From positions 267,901,187-267,965,186 of the forward strand of contig JAUMIR010000001.1 of NCBI GenBank assembly GCA_030847615.1: a stretch of 64,000 bases of DNA, written 5' to 3'. Each line of letters opens with the position of its first letter. Position 1 is the stretch's first letter. Both the position numbers and the translations under genes were made by a program. This stretch comes from Gambelia wislizenii. Lineage: Eukaryota > Chordata > Lepidosauria > Squamata > Crotaphytidae. The notes under the pieces were generated by a model that saw only the letters and a list, made by a program, of their open reading frames with translations, did not search any database and was not told the DNA's origin. Shown in pieces: positions 12,376 through 23,534 of the stretch.

Positions 12376-12463
12376 TTTTATTGTGATTTCCTGCGTGGCA
12401 GGGGGTTGGACTGGATGGCCCTCGTGGTCTCTTCCAACTCTACAATTCTATGATTCTATGAAT
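12376..12463 (+). mobile_element. CR1 3' tail only
   Basis: This is about 88 bp of pure CR1 3' end, containing GGTTGGACTGGATGGCCC and ending in ATTCTATGATTCTATGA. The orientation is plus. It matches the last 88 bp of the full-length copy at 31012-35937. Very short 5'-truncated CR1 insertions are usual for target-primed reverse transcription. It abuts the DIRS recombinase relic. Confidence 0.9.
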
Positions 12464-15106
12464 GAAAGACATGGCAAGTTTGCCTGTTTTGTAAATGCTT
12501 TTATATCACTGCTTTTCCTTGTGCTCTTCATTCTAAGCATTTGGCCTCCACAGAGTATCACCTATTTCCAGCCATGTGGAGTACTTAAATCTTTAGCATT
12601 ACAAAGGGAGGCAAGGTAAGCCTTGAAGCACACTTAGTCCATGGATGTTAAATGGCAGGAAAAGCTCATATTGCAAGCTGTTCCTGACAAGGACCTAGCA
12701 ATTCCTAGAGAAGATACCTCTCTAGGCATTTTCCAGCACAACTCTACGGTATGTGTCCCTATTTGTTCAGCCATGGATAACTGTAACCACAGATATTGGT
12801 TCCGCAGATACAGTGGGTGACCTGTAATTGCACATTTTGGTAACATCTGTAAAGAACATGAGCTCTAACTGTAGGCTCACAGGCAAAGACCAAGATTTAA
12901 AAAGCAATTTGTTCACCTTCCCCTGTGAAAAGAGCAGGTTTGTCAAAGTTAGGCCTGACTTTGGATTTTTTCAGATGGGGTATTTCTTCCGTGGAAGGCA
13001 CAGAACAGGGTTGAGAAAAAGTCTCCCTTTCAGATGACGTTGACCCCTTTCCGTGCCTCTCCCGTCCTCATTCTGGTTTCTCCTGTGATATTCTTATCAC
13101 CGGGAAACATGGTTAGTAAACCACCCGTTCTGTTTCTGTCACAGAATCAGGGTGATCTGAAAGGTGCCCCATTCCTCTCCCATGATGACAGCTGCAGAGA
13201 GGAAGTCCATTCTGAACACTTCTGGGCACAGATCGGGACATCCAGGTAAATGGCACCCTTACACACACACCCGTTACTTGAGGGTTTGTGTGCGTGTGTG
13301 TGTGTTTGTGCTTGGTGTACTTTTAAAACGTATTCTTGAAGTTTTATTTTTGAATTTCCCTTGCATCATTCTTTTGTGAGAATGTGCGGGCTTTGCTTTC
13401 CAGGTCATAAATGCAGCCTTATGATGGCTGCGTTTACTCCCAGAGAGTGAGGGGATGGGGAGGAAGTTCCTGCCGCAGAATCAAGGTAAGTGTGTGAACG
13501 TTTTTACTTTATTCCACAACAGGAACGGGAATGGAGGTGGTGGGGCAGGAATGGGGCATTTGGCCCCATCTGAAAAAGTCCTTTCCTTGTACCTCAGTGA
13601 AGTGGCTGCCTCAGGTGGGAGCAGCAAATTTTCGGTGTTCTGCTCTAGCAGGATTTTTGTTAATCTGCTGCTGATTCATTCAGCTTTCCAGAGCCAGGCC
13701 CCATGGAAGGAATGACTACAAATGTTGCTTGTGGTGTGACAAAAGCAACTTGCCGCTTCCTGGCTCTGAGGACTTATAGAGCCAGGCATTTAGGAAGCAG
13801 CTGCCTCTACAGCATACCTAGCTGCTGCTGGTGGCATACCATGAATATGGTGGTTGAGTTATTATCACCTCTGCCTTCTTTGGTGGGGTGGTGGAGGTTT
13901 ATGACCACCACCACCACATTCTCCTGATACTCCTCTTCATTTTGTGAAGGTTGGATGAAGCAAACAGCCAGTCTCAGCTGTGCCCTCCTCTGCCTTGGAT
14001 GAGCAGGGACAACTGCAACCACGCTGTACTTCTTGGATGACAAAAGATAACACCACTGCATCTTCCCACTCGATTTCCTTCTGTAGGGTGTGTATGTGTG
14101 TGATCTGACAGAAAGTGGGGGTATTTTGTGTCTCACTTCAAATGATGGAAAATTGTGGGTCTCTTTATAAGGCACCTGTGTAGTCTGATCTCTTGTGTGT
14201 GTACCTTGGTCTGTGTATGGGAGTGAGGAGAGGTACATAATGAGAGACACTTAAGAACATTCAGAGTCAAGGGGTGTGTGTGTGTGCGCGCGTGTGTGCG
14301 CAAAATGCCCTTTGCCTGTGTTGGATCTAAGCAAGAGGAAGCTGCTGAGGTGCATAAGAAGAAGGATTTTGGAATTTGAAGGGATTCTGGAAGCAAAAAG
14401 CAAACAACAACAACACCTGAGCTCCCAAACCCTTCATTTCCTATCCCAAAATTTAATGTTGTGAAGAATTGAGCCAGCTCCAAATCAAAGTGCAGGGGGG
14501 TATTAAAAGAAAAAGGAAATGGGAGAAATAGAGACAGTAGCTTTTATTCTGTCCACTGCTTATTTGGATTCTCCCTCCCCTTCCCTGTGTCCCAATATAG
14601 AGCAAGAACATGATGAAAACAAAGAAAAGAAATTGATTCCTTTTTATTGGAACAACAGCTGTTTGGAAACGATGCACTCTCCCTGGTGAAGTCAACAGGA
14701 AAACTCCCACTGCTTTTAATAGCACCCTTGGGGAAAATCTGAACCTCACAGTATGTTCCCAAAGGCACATCACTGATAAATAGAAGGTGCAGAGCATTAA
14801 AGGGACTTTGCAACCCAGTACGGTTAAGCTCCTTCAGTCCAAACTGAAAAAAGTGTGGCAATCAAAGCTGTCATTCTGCCCAGGGGAGCAAATGCCATCA
14901 GGATGATAGTATGCCACCATTTTATCCATGGCAATGGAACTCTTGTACATTGAATCATTTCTGCCCAGTGGCATCTGGTTTCAGTCAGAATCCTGTTATC
15001 TTTCTTATTCCTTTAATTCCTCTTACACGTTTCCCTGTATCTGAGACTATTCCAGTGAAAGCACACAAACAATAAAACCAATAATATAACTACCAGATTC
15101 CTCCAA
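12464..15106. other. intergenic DNA with GT microsatellites
   Basis: No gene is recognised. GT/TG tracts lie at about 13285-13312 and 14272-14298, and a CCACCA tract at 13903-13917. Short ORFs on both strands look like chance openings. Confidence 0.5.
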
Positions 15107-18100
15107 CCATCTCTGGCTTTTCTTTGCAAACGAAGATTCAGGAAGGACTCTTCCCGCGCTTTCTGCAAGTGCACTGATGACTAAAAAGGCCAATCCGAGA
15201 TAAACAAGTCCGGTTGCAGAAAGCACAGCAGAAGGTCTCCTTGGGTGATGTTTCTGGGTTGTGATTCTTTCTGTGTTGTCGTTTCTCTTCAAGACCTGTT
15301 CAGCGTGAGTTCTCAAATAAGGTTGCAGCATTGTGGATAGTGCGTCTCCATGCCTCCCCATGTGAGGCCAGGGTGGACCATTCTTGGTGATCAATTTGGC
15401 CGAGCCTGAGATGTTGTTTCAGGGAGTTCTTGTATCACTTTTTCTGAGTGCCCCTCTTACGCTGACCCATGGCGAGTTCACTGTAGAGTACTATTTTTGG
15501 GAGGCGATGGTCCTCCATCCTAGAAACGTGCCCTGCCCAGTGCAGCTGTGTTCTCAATATCATGGCCTCAATGCTGGTGATCCCTGCTTGCTCAAGGACA
15601 GCAACATTCGTCACATAGTCAGTCCAGTGTATATTTAGGATTGTGTATATACAGCACTGATAAAAGCGTTTGAGGAGTCGTAGGTGGTGGTGATAGGTGA
15701 CCCATGTTTCAGATCCATAAAGGAGAATCGACAGCACAATGGCTCTATACACACTGATAGAGTTTATTGCTCCAGACTCTTTTGTGAAGTCTTCCAAATG
15801 TGTTATATGCCTTTGCTAATTTGTGATCGATCTCTTTATCAATCTTGGCATCTGAGGAGATGATGCTTCCCAGGTAGGTGAACTACTGAATGGAATTGAG
15901 CACAGATTTGCCGATGGCAATGTGGGAATGGTGATGTTTGTCGTGTGGTGCAGGCTGGTAAAGAACTTCCATTTTCTTCAGGATGACTTCCAGCCCAAAC
16001 AGCTCTGCAGCTGTTGCGAAGCAGGATGTTCAGTGCTGCAGAGCTGCTTCTGTGTGGGCAACAAGGGCAGCACCATCAGCGAAGAGCAGCTCACAGACTA
16101 GATAGTTTAGAGTCTTAGTGTGAGCCCTCAGACGGCTTAAGTTAAACAAGCGACCATCAGTATGATAACGTGTATAGATGCCGTCATCTTCTTCAAGCTC
16201 TGCCGTAGCCCTTTGGAGCATCATGCTGAAGAAGATTGTAAATAAAGTTGGAGCAAGAACACAACCTTGCTTCACTCCATTAGTTATTAGAAAGGGCTCT
16301 GAAAGAGCATCGCCATATCTGACTTGTCTGCGCTGGCCCTCGTGTAGAAAAATAATCATTTTAAGGAATTTGGGGGGACATCCTAGTCTTTCCAGGATCT
16401 GCCACAGACCTTTTCTACTCACAGTGTCGAAGGCTTTGGTGAGGTCGACAAATGTTACATAGAGACCCTTGTTCTGCTCCCTACATTTTTCTTGCAGTTG
16501 TCTAAGGGCAAATACCATATCTATAGTACTCCTATTGGCTCTGAAGCCACATTGGCTTTCAGGGAGAAGTTCTTCTGCAATAGTAGGAACTAATCTGTTC
16601 AGGAATATCCTTGCAAGGATTTTTCTAGCAATAGAGAGCAGTGTTATGCCTCGATAGTTTGTGCAATTGGATTTTGCTCCTTTTTTCTTGTACAAGGTGA
16701 TAATGACTGCATCTCGGTGATCTGATGGCAGTTCCCCTTTTCCCCAGCAATTTACAAGGAGTTCGTGGAATTTATCGTGGAGTGCATGACCTCCATGTTT
16801 CCAAACTTCAGGTGGGATTCCATCAGTCCCAGCTGCCTTGCCGTTTTTCATCTGCTGTGTGGCCTTAAGGGTCTCTTCCAAAGTGGGAGCTATGTCCAAT
16901 TCATTTTTCATCGGTTTTTGTATCATGTGTTGGATAGCTGAGCCTTGGACTACTCGGTTGGCACTAAAGAGACTTTGAAAATGTTAAGCCCATCGATTCG
17001 GGATGGAGGCTTTATCAGTAATTAATGTTGGACCATCTGTACTGTATAAGGAGCTTTGGACCTGATAAGTCGGTCCAAACACAGTTTTAAGAGCTTCATA
17101 AAATCCTCTATGATCACCCAGATTAGCACAGCATTGTGTCTTTTCTGCTATATTGATCCACCACTTGTTCTGCATGTCTCGGAGTTTTTGTTGAAGTTTA
17201 CTACATGTGAGGCAGAAAGCTGCTTTTCTTACATGGCAAGTTGGCTGGGCGAGGTATGCCTGGTGAGCTGTTCTCTTCTTTGCCAACAGCTCCTGGATCT
17301 CTTGGTTGTTTTCATCAAACCAGTCTTGATTTTTCTTGTGGGAGAACCCAAGGGATTCTTCTGCAGACTGGAGGATACTGTTTTTGATATGTTGCCAAAG
17401 CACTGTGGGAGAAGGATCTGTAGGATGGTCTTCAAGTTTTGTTTGCAGATTTGCCTGGAAGTTGTCTCTCATGATAGCTTGTTGAAGATTGTTGACTAGG
17501 GGTCTCTTCTTTAAGATGCCACCCCTCTTAGGTTTGAATTTAAGATGAAGATTTAGTTTACATCTGACAAAGCAATGATCTGTTTGGCATTCTGCACTGG
17601 GCATCACTCGGGTATGATGGACATTGCAAATGTTTCTCTGGCAGACTAGAACATAGTCAATGAGGTGCCAATGTTTGGATCGGGGATGCATCCAGATTGT
17701 CTTCAAGCTAACTTTCTGCTGAAAGATAGTGTTTGTAATAGTCAGCTGTTGTTCTGCACAGAACTCTAGTAGGAGGTGTCCATTATCATTGCAGTTTCAA
17801 ACACCATGCTTGCCTAAGACACTTTTCCAGGCTTCGGAGGTCTTTCCTACTCTGGCATTGAAATCACCAAGGATAATAATTTTATCTTCTACAGGGACTT
17901 TTTGTATGAGTTGGCATAGGTCTGTGTAGAATTTGTCTTTCTCTACAAGGTCGGCTTGCATAGTTGGGTTATATATACTAAAGAGAACAACATGTGGGAG
18001 GCGTAAGGAAATAATGCGATCAGAGTGTCCTGTTGGCAAGCTTTCGAGTTTGGAGGCAATGGAGTTTTTAATCATAAAGCCTACTCCTGAATGATGTTTT

Positions 18101-18860
18101 TCGGTTTTGGGTTTGTCAGACCAGTAAAGTGTGTAGCCGGCACCGTGTTCTTTAAGGCTGCCTTCCTCATGGAGATTAACTTCACTAAGAGCAGCGATGT
18201 CAATATTAAGTCGTGATAGTTCATGGGCTATTAGAGCAGAACGACGCTCAGGCCGTCCACTTACCTGCAGAGTCTCACATGGTTCTGATGTTCCAGCATG
18301 CAAGCGTCAGTTTATTTCCACCTTTAGAGGCCGGTGTGTGCCTTTGTTTCTTTGCCTTGGTTTGACCGCATCAGAAGATACCCTTTGGCCATGGCTAGCC
18401 AACCAGGTAGATGGGGATGAGCTTTCGTTAGGCCACCTTTTCTAGGCCCCTCTCCATATGGAGCAAGCAGTGCTCTCCTTAAAAATGGCTGCTTGGTCAT
18501 TCAGGATGCTGCTGAACAAGACTGTCATCTCCCGGGTCAGCCTCGAGCGACCAAAGTCCTGAACCGCCTTCATGCAGGGTTGGGTCTGCAGCTTCCAGTG
18601 CATCTTTACACCTGCCGCTTCATCCCTTGCGTATCACTACTGGGCTTTTTTGGAACTGGATTTGTCCTTCGAGCCTGTGCAATGGAGTTTTCTGGTGGAG
18701 TGCAACATGCACAGAACTGGCCTCACCCTTTAAACCAAAGGTTCATCTGCTGTGGCCTTGCAAGCATTGATGATAGCAGCAAGGTCCTCTGGTCATAGGT
18801 TTGATTAGAGTTTCCTTCTCTTAGATGGTTGGCCTTACAGGGTTGGACGAGCACCATCTG
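15107..18860 (-). mobile_element. AP-endonuclease LINE, long copy (Ingi/Vingi- or RTE-like)
   Basis: This minus-strand non-LTR retrotransposon has endonuclease (about 17800-18330), linker (16984-17706), RT (16030-16926) and a C-terminal region with a zinc finger (15170-15797). Its 3' end lies at 15107; two other copies end at the same point (22476 and 40905) right after AAGAAAAGCCAGAGA, with no long poly(A). The region upstream of the endonuclease (18330 to about 18860) looks like its 5' leader and holds a degenerate 65-bp tandem duplication. The C-terminal C2H2-like finger argues for an Ingi/Vingi-type clade. General RT similarity cannot exclude RTE, so the clade name is tentative. Confidence 0.8.
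15170..18330 (-). pseudogene. LINE endonuclease-RT-zinc finger polyprotein, broken
   Basis: Reading on the minus strand, the endonuclease begins with an A-C-W-N-I-R-T motif near 18320. It shows A-L-S-E-V-N-L, S-G-V-G-F, Y-N-P-T and G-D-F-N-A-R, the hallmarks of AP-like nucleases. The linker contains T-D-H and D-Y-V-L (17560-17660). The RT shows A-A-G-T-D-G-I-P, C-T-N-Y-R-G-I-T-L-L, Q-C-G-F-R, D-L-T-K-A-F-D-T-V and G-V-K-Q-G-C-V-L-A-P. The catalytic loop reads F-A-D-G, so the second Asp of the RT active site is Gly (codon at 16072-16074). After a gap near 15800-16030, the C-terminus has W-A-G-H-V-S-R-M-E-D-H-R-L-P and ends with C-A-F-C...H, a C2H2-like finger. Several frameshifts and the lost Asp make it inactive. 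Confidence 0.85.
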
Positions 18861-18937
18861 CCCGGGTTTGGGATTAGAGTTTTCCTTCTCCTAGGATGGT
18901 TGCCATAAGGCTAGAGAGCCCATCCTGCCCTTTGACG
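18798..18937. repeat. two-copy tandem repeat of about 65 bp
   Basis: Two diverged copies begin GATTAGAGTTTCCTTCTC (18803) and GATTAGAGTTTTCCTTCTCC (18871), each followed by GGATGGTTG-like sequence and a CATC-C-TGCCC end. They sit at the presumed 5' end of the minus-strand LINE, so they may be part of its leader. Confidence 0.55.
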
Positions 18938-19139
18938 CTCTTTGTCATACCCTCCGGTTTTGACCCATGCTCTCCAGCCATCAAGGCACTGCCAATTCGG
19001 GGATTCTTGAATTTGCATTGCAAAAAAAGGTAACTTTTCCAAGTTCTGTTAGGTGGCATGGAACTGCATGAACTAAAGAAAAAGGCAAGGTAAGCCCAAT
19101 TATCTATACTAGCTGGACTTGGTGTACCATATGCCATTA

Positions 19140-19780
19140 AAAAACTCCCCCCAAATCACCCAGTTGTCATGCCATGTGATCCTGATGAGGCTGTAGAGTC
19201 AGAGGAGGAGGACATGGCAGGAAACAGCCCTAGGGACCCTGGCACAGGTTTATCTACACCTGTGCCAGCAGGGAACCCTGCCAACCTAGAGGCTTGAGCA
19301 GAGGAAGAGCATGGTCCGAGTGGGTTGGCATCCCAGCAGAGAGTCAGATAACAATGAAGAAGAGGAGAAAGACTTACTTCCACCATCATATACCCAGCAC
19401 CGAGCTCAAAAGGAGGCTCAAAGGAAGTCTCTGAGAATTTATGAGAAGAATTTGCTCATTAAGAAATACCTTGCAAAGCCTTAATTGCTTTATATAGGCT
19501 GTGAGAGGTAATGGAGGCTTTGTCAGAGATCAATTAATTTCCCTGGAGAAAGCTTCTTGCTGACTTCGGTGCCTGAATCTTTGCTGCTCTGCCTCGTGCC
19601 TTGACCTTGGACTGTCCTGATGACCCTGTTGTCTGCTCCTACTGACCCACGGACCAACTGCTGGACTATGCTGCCTTCTGTAAGCCTTGACCTTTGGACT
19701 GTATACTGGACTCTTCTCTGTGTGCCTTCTTGCCTGTATTGCTGTATCTCCCAGAAATGGAACTGTGATTATCTGGCTCT
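19140..19780 (+). pseudogene. acidic/proline-rich coding relic, unclassified retroelement
   Basis: In one plus-strand frame from about 19155 the sequence reads as D-P-D-E-A-V-E-S-E-E-E-D-M-A-G and continues proline- and glutamate-rich until a stop near 19296. A lysine/arginine-rich stretch follows near 19420, then a TATATAGG box at 19491. Downstream, repeats of the GACCTTGGACTGTC type (19599-19735) resemble LTR or 3'-terminal sequence of squamate repeats. I cannot assign a family. It may be a gag-like fragment. Confidence 0.3.
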
Positions 19781-19959
19781 CCCTAATTAACTAACACTGG
19801 GGCTTGTCTGCTTTCACAGCTCTTGTTATCTTGCTGCCAATTTTGAGTTCCTTTTCCAGACACCAGTAGGCCTCACAATGACCCTGTAAGATAGGCCGGT
19901 GGTTTTAAATTCCTTCTCCTCCTTCTCAGCATTCCACACTTTTCCTGGAATTGCTGAGG

Positions 19960-20140
19960 GTGACTCACTCTGTTACCCTGCTGCCGCCATTGCCACCACC
20001 ATGAGTTGATTGCCTGGATTATGTTGTGGCGGCGGCAGCAGCGTCATCCCACTACCACCAGTTGACTGCCCAGGTCCTGTTGCAGGCAGCCCATCACCGC
20101 CTCCAGTTGACTGCCTGGGTCCCAATCTGGGTCACAGATT
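19960..20140. repeat. degenerate 60-bp tandem repeats
   Basis: About three units each contain CCACCA...GTTGACTGCCTGG (near 19997, 20053 and 20098). The first unit has GAGTTGATTGCCTGG. The units are separated by GC-rich CGGCGGCAGCAG-like sequence. There is no coding evidence. Confidence 0.5.
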
Positions 20141-20256
20141 GGGTGGCAGGAGTGGATTGTGAGGTGGAGAGGGAATTTGCATGTGGGTGGTGATTAGTTG
20201 GGTGTGTTTCCTGAGCAGCCAATCAGCACACTGGGAAAGGCAACATACCCAAGATA

Positions 20257-20284
20257 ATATATATATATATATATATATATATAA
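20257..20284. repeat. (AT)n microsatellite
   Basis: An uninterrupted AT dinucleotide run of about 14 units. Confidence 0.95.
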
Positions 20285-20639
20285 TAGATGTGAGTATATA
20301 ACCATATGAATGGTGGAGGGAGTTATTGGAATATAGTATGATACTAGCTGGGAACCAGAAAGGATAAAATTGACAAGAGAGCCTTGATGAGGCTGGGATG
20401 TCAACTAGTGTTATAATATGGGCAGTGTGCCAGGAAACCATTGTCTCTGTGCAAACCACTGTTGATGGACTGGAGTTTGTGGATATAGGCTATAGATATG
20501 AAGTATATTACAATAGACAAACATATAACACATGCTGTAACAAATTGTGGATATATTCCAGTTCTGCTGTTTATCCTTCCCATCTTCCTTTGTATTTGTA
20601 TTTTTTTTTTTGAGGGGTGGGGAGGGTGTTTTGTTTTGT

Positions 20640-22460
20640 TCAAAGGGCTGCTGCTCTGACATCCAAGATGGAATGTCCGGGAAGACTGAAGTGTTCTGCA
20701 ACTGGTTTCTCATTCCTAATGTCTGATTTATCCTCTGGAAGAAGAAATTGAAAGATTCTGTGCTGGAATCCAGGAGGAAATTGATCACACACCAAAACAG
20801 GACTTTTTATTAATCATAGGTAATTGGAACAGAAAAGTAGAAAGTGGAACAGAGTCAATGGTTGTAGGAAATTTGGCCTAGGATCAAGAACTGAAGCAGG
20901 AGAACAACTGTCTGAATTTTTCAAGGCCAACAGTCTGTTCATCACAAGCACATTCTTCAAGCAACCGAAGAGGTGACTGTATATATGGACATCACAAGAT
21001 GGCCAATACAGATATCAGGTAGACTACATAATTGGTTGCAAAAGATGGAGAAGCTCTATTCTTGCAGCAAAAATGAGACAAGGGACAGACTGTGGCTCAG
21101 ACCAGCAACTGCTAATATCCAAAATTAGAGTAAAGCTAAAAAGCACTAAACTAACCATCATGCCAAAATGCAACCTCAAGAACTTCCCCATAGAATTTAT
21201 CTTTATTTTATTTATATGCTGCCTTTCTCCCAGAGTGGGACTGAGGTGGCTCACAAAAAACATCAATGAAAATATGTCATTTCAATTTAAAATTATTAGA
21301 ATATCACAATTTAAAAAATTACAATTCTTTACAACATATAAAAATTAAAAAATAAAACACACCCCAATAAAAAGCCTTTGTGGGTGCAGCTACATATTAA
21401 AAGCCTACTTGGATAAAAATGTCTTTCCCAGTCTGTGAAAGGAAAGGAGGGAGGGGGCCAGCCTAGCCTCCTATGGAAGGGAGTTCCAGAGGGTGGGAGC
21501 AGCCGCTGAGAAGGTTCTCTCTTAGGTCCTCACCAAGTAAGCATGTGATGGTGGTGGGACTGAGAGAAAGTCTTCCTCTGAGGATCTTAGAACCCTTGTA
21601 TATTCACATGGGGAGATACAGTCTTTCAGACAGTTTGGACCCAAGCCATATATGGCTTTATAGGTCATGACTAGCACTTTGAATTGTGCCCAGAAATGAA
21701 CCGGTAGCCGGTGAAGCTCTTTTAACAAGGGAGTTATATGCTCCCTATAATTAGCCCTTTCAAAGATAACATGAAAAAAGGATTTGCACTATTAAGACTA
21801 CAGATGAACCAGATGAACTACAGATGGAAGCCAGGGACATTGTCAAAGAGGAATGCAGAAAGACACTATTTGTAGCCAAAAAGAAAGAGAAACCTCAATG
21901 GATAACAGATGAAACTTTTTAAGCAGTAAAGGACAAAGGAGAAGCAGAAGTAAAAGGTGACAGAAATAAAGGCAGAACACTGAATGCAACTGTTCAGTGA
22001 GTGTGCACTGAACAAGAACTACAATAATAATCACTGCAGATAATTAGAAGTTGACAACAAAAAATGGAAGAATAAGGGACCTCTTCCAAAAGATCTGAGA
22101 AATCAAAGAGAAATTTAAACCAAGGGTGATGATGTTCCGCAACCAGCAGAGGAACACAATATACAACCAAGATGAGATAAAAATATGATGGAAACAATAC
22201 ACAGAACAACTATATGAAAGAGATGAAAAGATGAAAGACTCATTTGAAGAAGAATCATACAAAGACAAATTTCCCATTTTAGAAAGTGAAGTGAAAGCTG
22301 CACTCAGACTACTCAGGAGGAGTAACTCACCAGAAAGGAACAGATGGCATACCCATAGAACTGTTACAATCTACAGAGACAGAATCCACCCTAGTTTTAA
22401 CTAAAATCTGTCAACAAATAAGGAAAAAAAGCAATCACCCCAAAACTGGAAATGCTCAGT
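20640..22460 (+). mobile_element. BovB-like RTE LINE relic, plus strand
   Basis: The first part (20640-21190) reads, across frameshifts, as the second half of an RTE endonuclease: F-G-L-G-S-R, a K-R-R-L-Y-I-W-T-S-x-D-G-Q-Y-R-Y-Q-V-D-Y-I-I motif near 20965-21030 and D-C-G-S-D-Q-Q-L-L near 21091. The second part (21760-22460) reads as the linker and RT entry: Q-Y-T-E-Q-L-Y-E-R-D near 22190-22225 and an E-S-E-V-K-A-A-L-R segment near 22284. The two parts are separated by an inserted L2-like 3' end. It is truncated at the 3' side near 22470, where the next LINE begins. Heavily mutated. Confidence 0.8.
21197..21752 (-). mobile_element. L2-like LINE 3' end, minus strand, inside BovB relic
   Basis: On the minus strand, 21522-21728 encodes a typical L2/Rex-type RT C-terminus: L-H-R-L-P-V-H-F, F-K-V-L-V-M-T-Y-K-A-I-Y-G-L and P-N-C-L-K-D. 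This continues toward A-A-A-P-T-L-W-N-S-L-P near 21475. The 3' end at about 21197 is an AT-rich tail (AAATAAAATAAAGATAAA on the minus strand), after the GTGAGCCACCTCAGTCCCA motif also seen in related form at 41036 and 57930. It separates two halves of one BovB-like relic, so it is the younger insertion. Confidence 0.75.
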
Positions 22461-22475
22461 ATACATTCAGTATCT

Positions 22476-23283
22476 CTCTCTGGCTTTTCTTTGCAAACGA
22501 AGATTCAGGAAGGACTCATCCCACGCTTTCTGCAAGCGCGCTGATGACTAAAAAGGCTAATCTGAAATAAACAAGTCCGGTTGCAAAAAGCACAGCAGAA
22601 GATCTCCTTGGGTGATTTTTTGGGTTGTGATTCTTTCTGCGTTGTCATTTCTCTTCAAGACTTGTTCGTTGTGAGTTCTCAAATAAGGCTGCAGCATTGT
22701 GGATAGTGCATCTCCATGCCTCCCCATGTGAGGCCAGGGCGGACCACTGTTGGTGATCAATTTGGCCGAGCCTGAGATGTTGTTTCAGGGAGTCTTTGTA
22801 TCGCTTTTTTTGGAGCACCCCTCTTACGCTGACCCGTGGCGAGTTCACCGTAGAGTACTATTTTCAGGAGGCGATGGTCCTCCATCCTAGAAACGTGCCC
22901 TGCCCAGCGCAATTGTGTTCTCAATATCATGGCCTCAATGCTGGTGATCCCTGCTTGCTCAAGGACAGCAACATTCGTCACATAGTCAGTCCAGTGTATA
23001 TTTAGGATTGTGCATAGACAGCTCTGACGAAAGCGTTTGAGGAGTCGTAGGTGGTGGCGATAGGTGACCCATGTTTCAGATCCATAAAGGAGGATAGACA
23101 GTACAATGGCTCTATACACACTGATTTTTGTGCTTTGCCTCAGGTGTTTATTGCTCCAGACTCTTTTGTGAAGTCTTCCAAATGCACTATATGCCTTTGC
23201 TAATCTGTGATCGATCTCTTTGTCAATCTTGGCATCTGAGGAGATGATGCTTCCCAGGTAGGTGAACTGCTCAGTATACGTTC
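22476..23283 (-). mobile_element. AP-endonuclease LINE, 3' part only
   Basis: A 5'-truncated copy of the family at 15107-18860. The minus-strand reading 22757-23290 gives the RT C-terminus in one frame: Y-L-G-S-I-I-S-S-D-A-K-I-D, L-L-Y-G-S-E-T-W-V-T and W-A-G-H-V-S-R-M-E-D-H-R-L. It then shifts frame at about 22800 to K-D-S-L-K-Q-H-L-R-L-G and the C-terminal Cys/His region. It preserves sequence missing from the longer copy near 15795, which shows that copy carries a small deletion. Confidence 0.85.
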
Positions 23284-23316
23284 CTATCATTCCACAATAT
23301 CATTGCTCCCCGATTA

Positions 23317-23532
23317 CAGTTGGCCCTCCATATCCACAGATTCTGTATTCAAGCATCCATAGCCTGAAAATATTTTTTAAAAAATCCAAAAAGCAAACCT
23401 TGATTTTAAAATTTTATATAAGGGACACTATTTTACTACACCATTGTATATAATGGGACTTGAGCATCCATGGGTTTTGGTATCCACAGGGGGTCGTGGA
23501 GCCAAACCTCAGTGAATGCCAAGGGCCCACTG
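23317..23532 (+). mobile_element. mariner-type MITE (216 bp, TA flanks)
   Basis: Terminal inverted repeats CAGTTGGCCCTCCATATCCA at the left and the complement of CAGTGGGCCCTTGGCATTCA at the right, with TA dinucleotides directly outside both ends (23315-23316 and 23533-23534). Size and the TA duplication fit a non-autonomous Tc1/mariner (Tigger-like) element. Its reverse complement matches the outer parts of the nested element at 26159-27372. Confidence 0.85.
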
Positions 23533-23534
23533 TA

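Noticed and set aside
13164..13379. ORFs around the GT-rich tract at 13.2-13.4 kb
   Set aside because: The Val/Cys-rich peptide is a translation of a microsatellite, with no homologous pattern.
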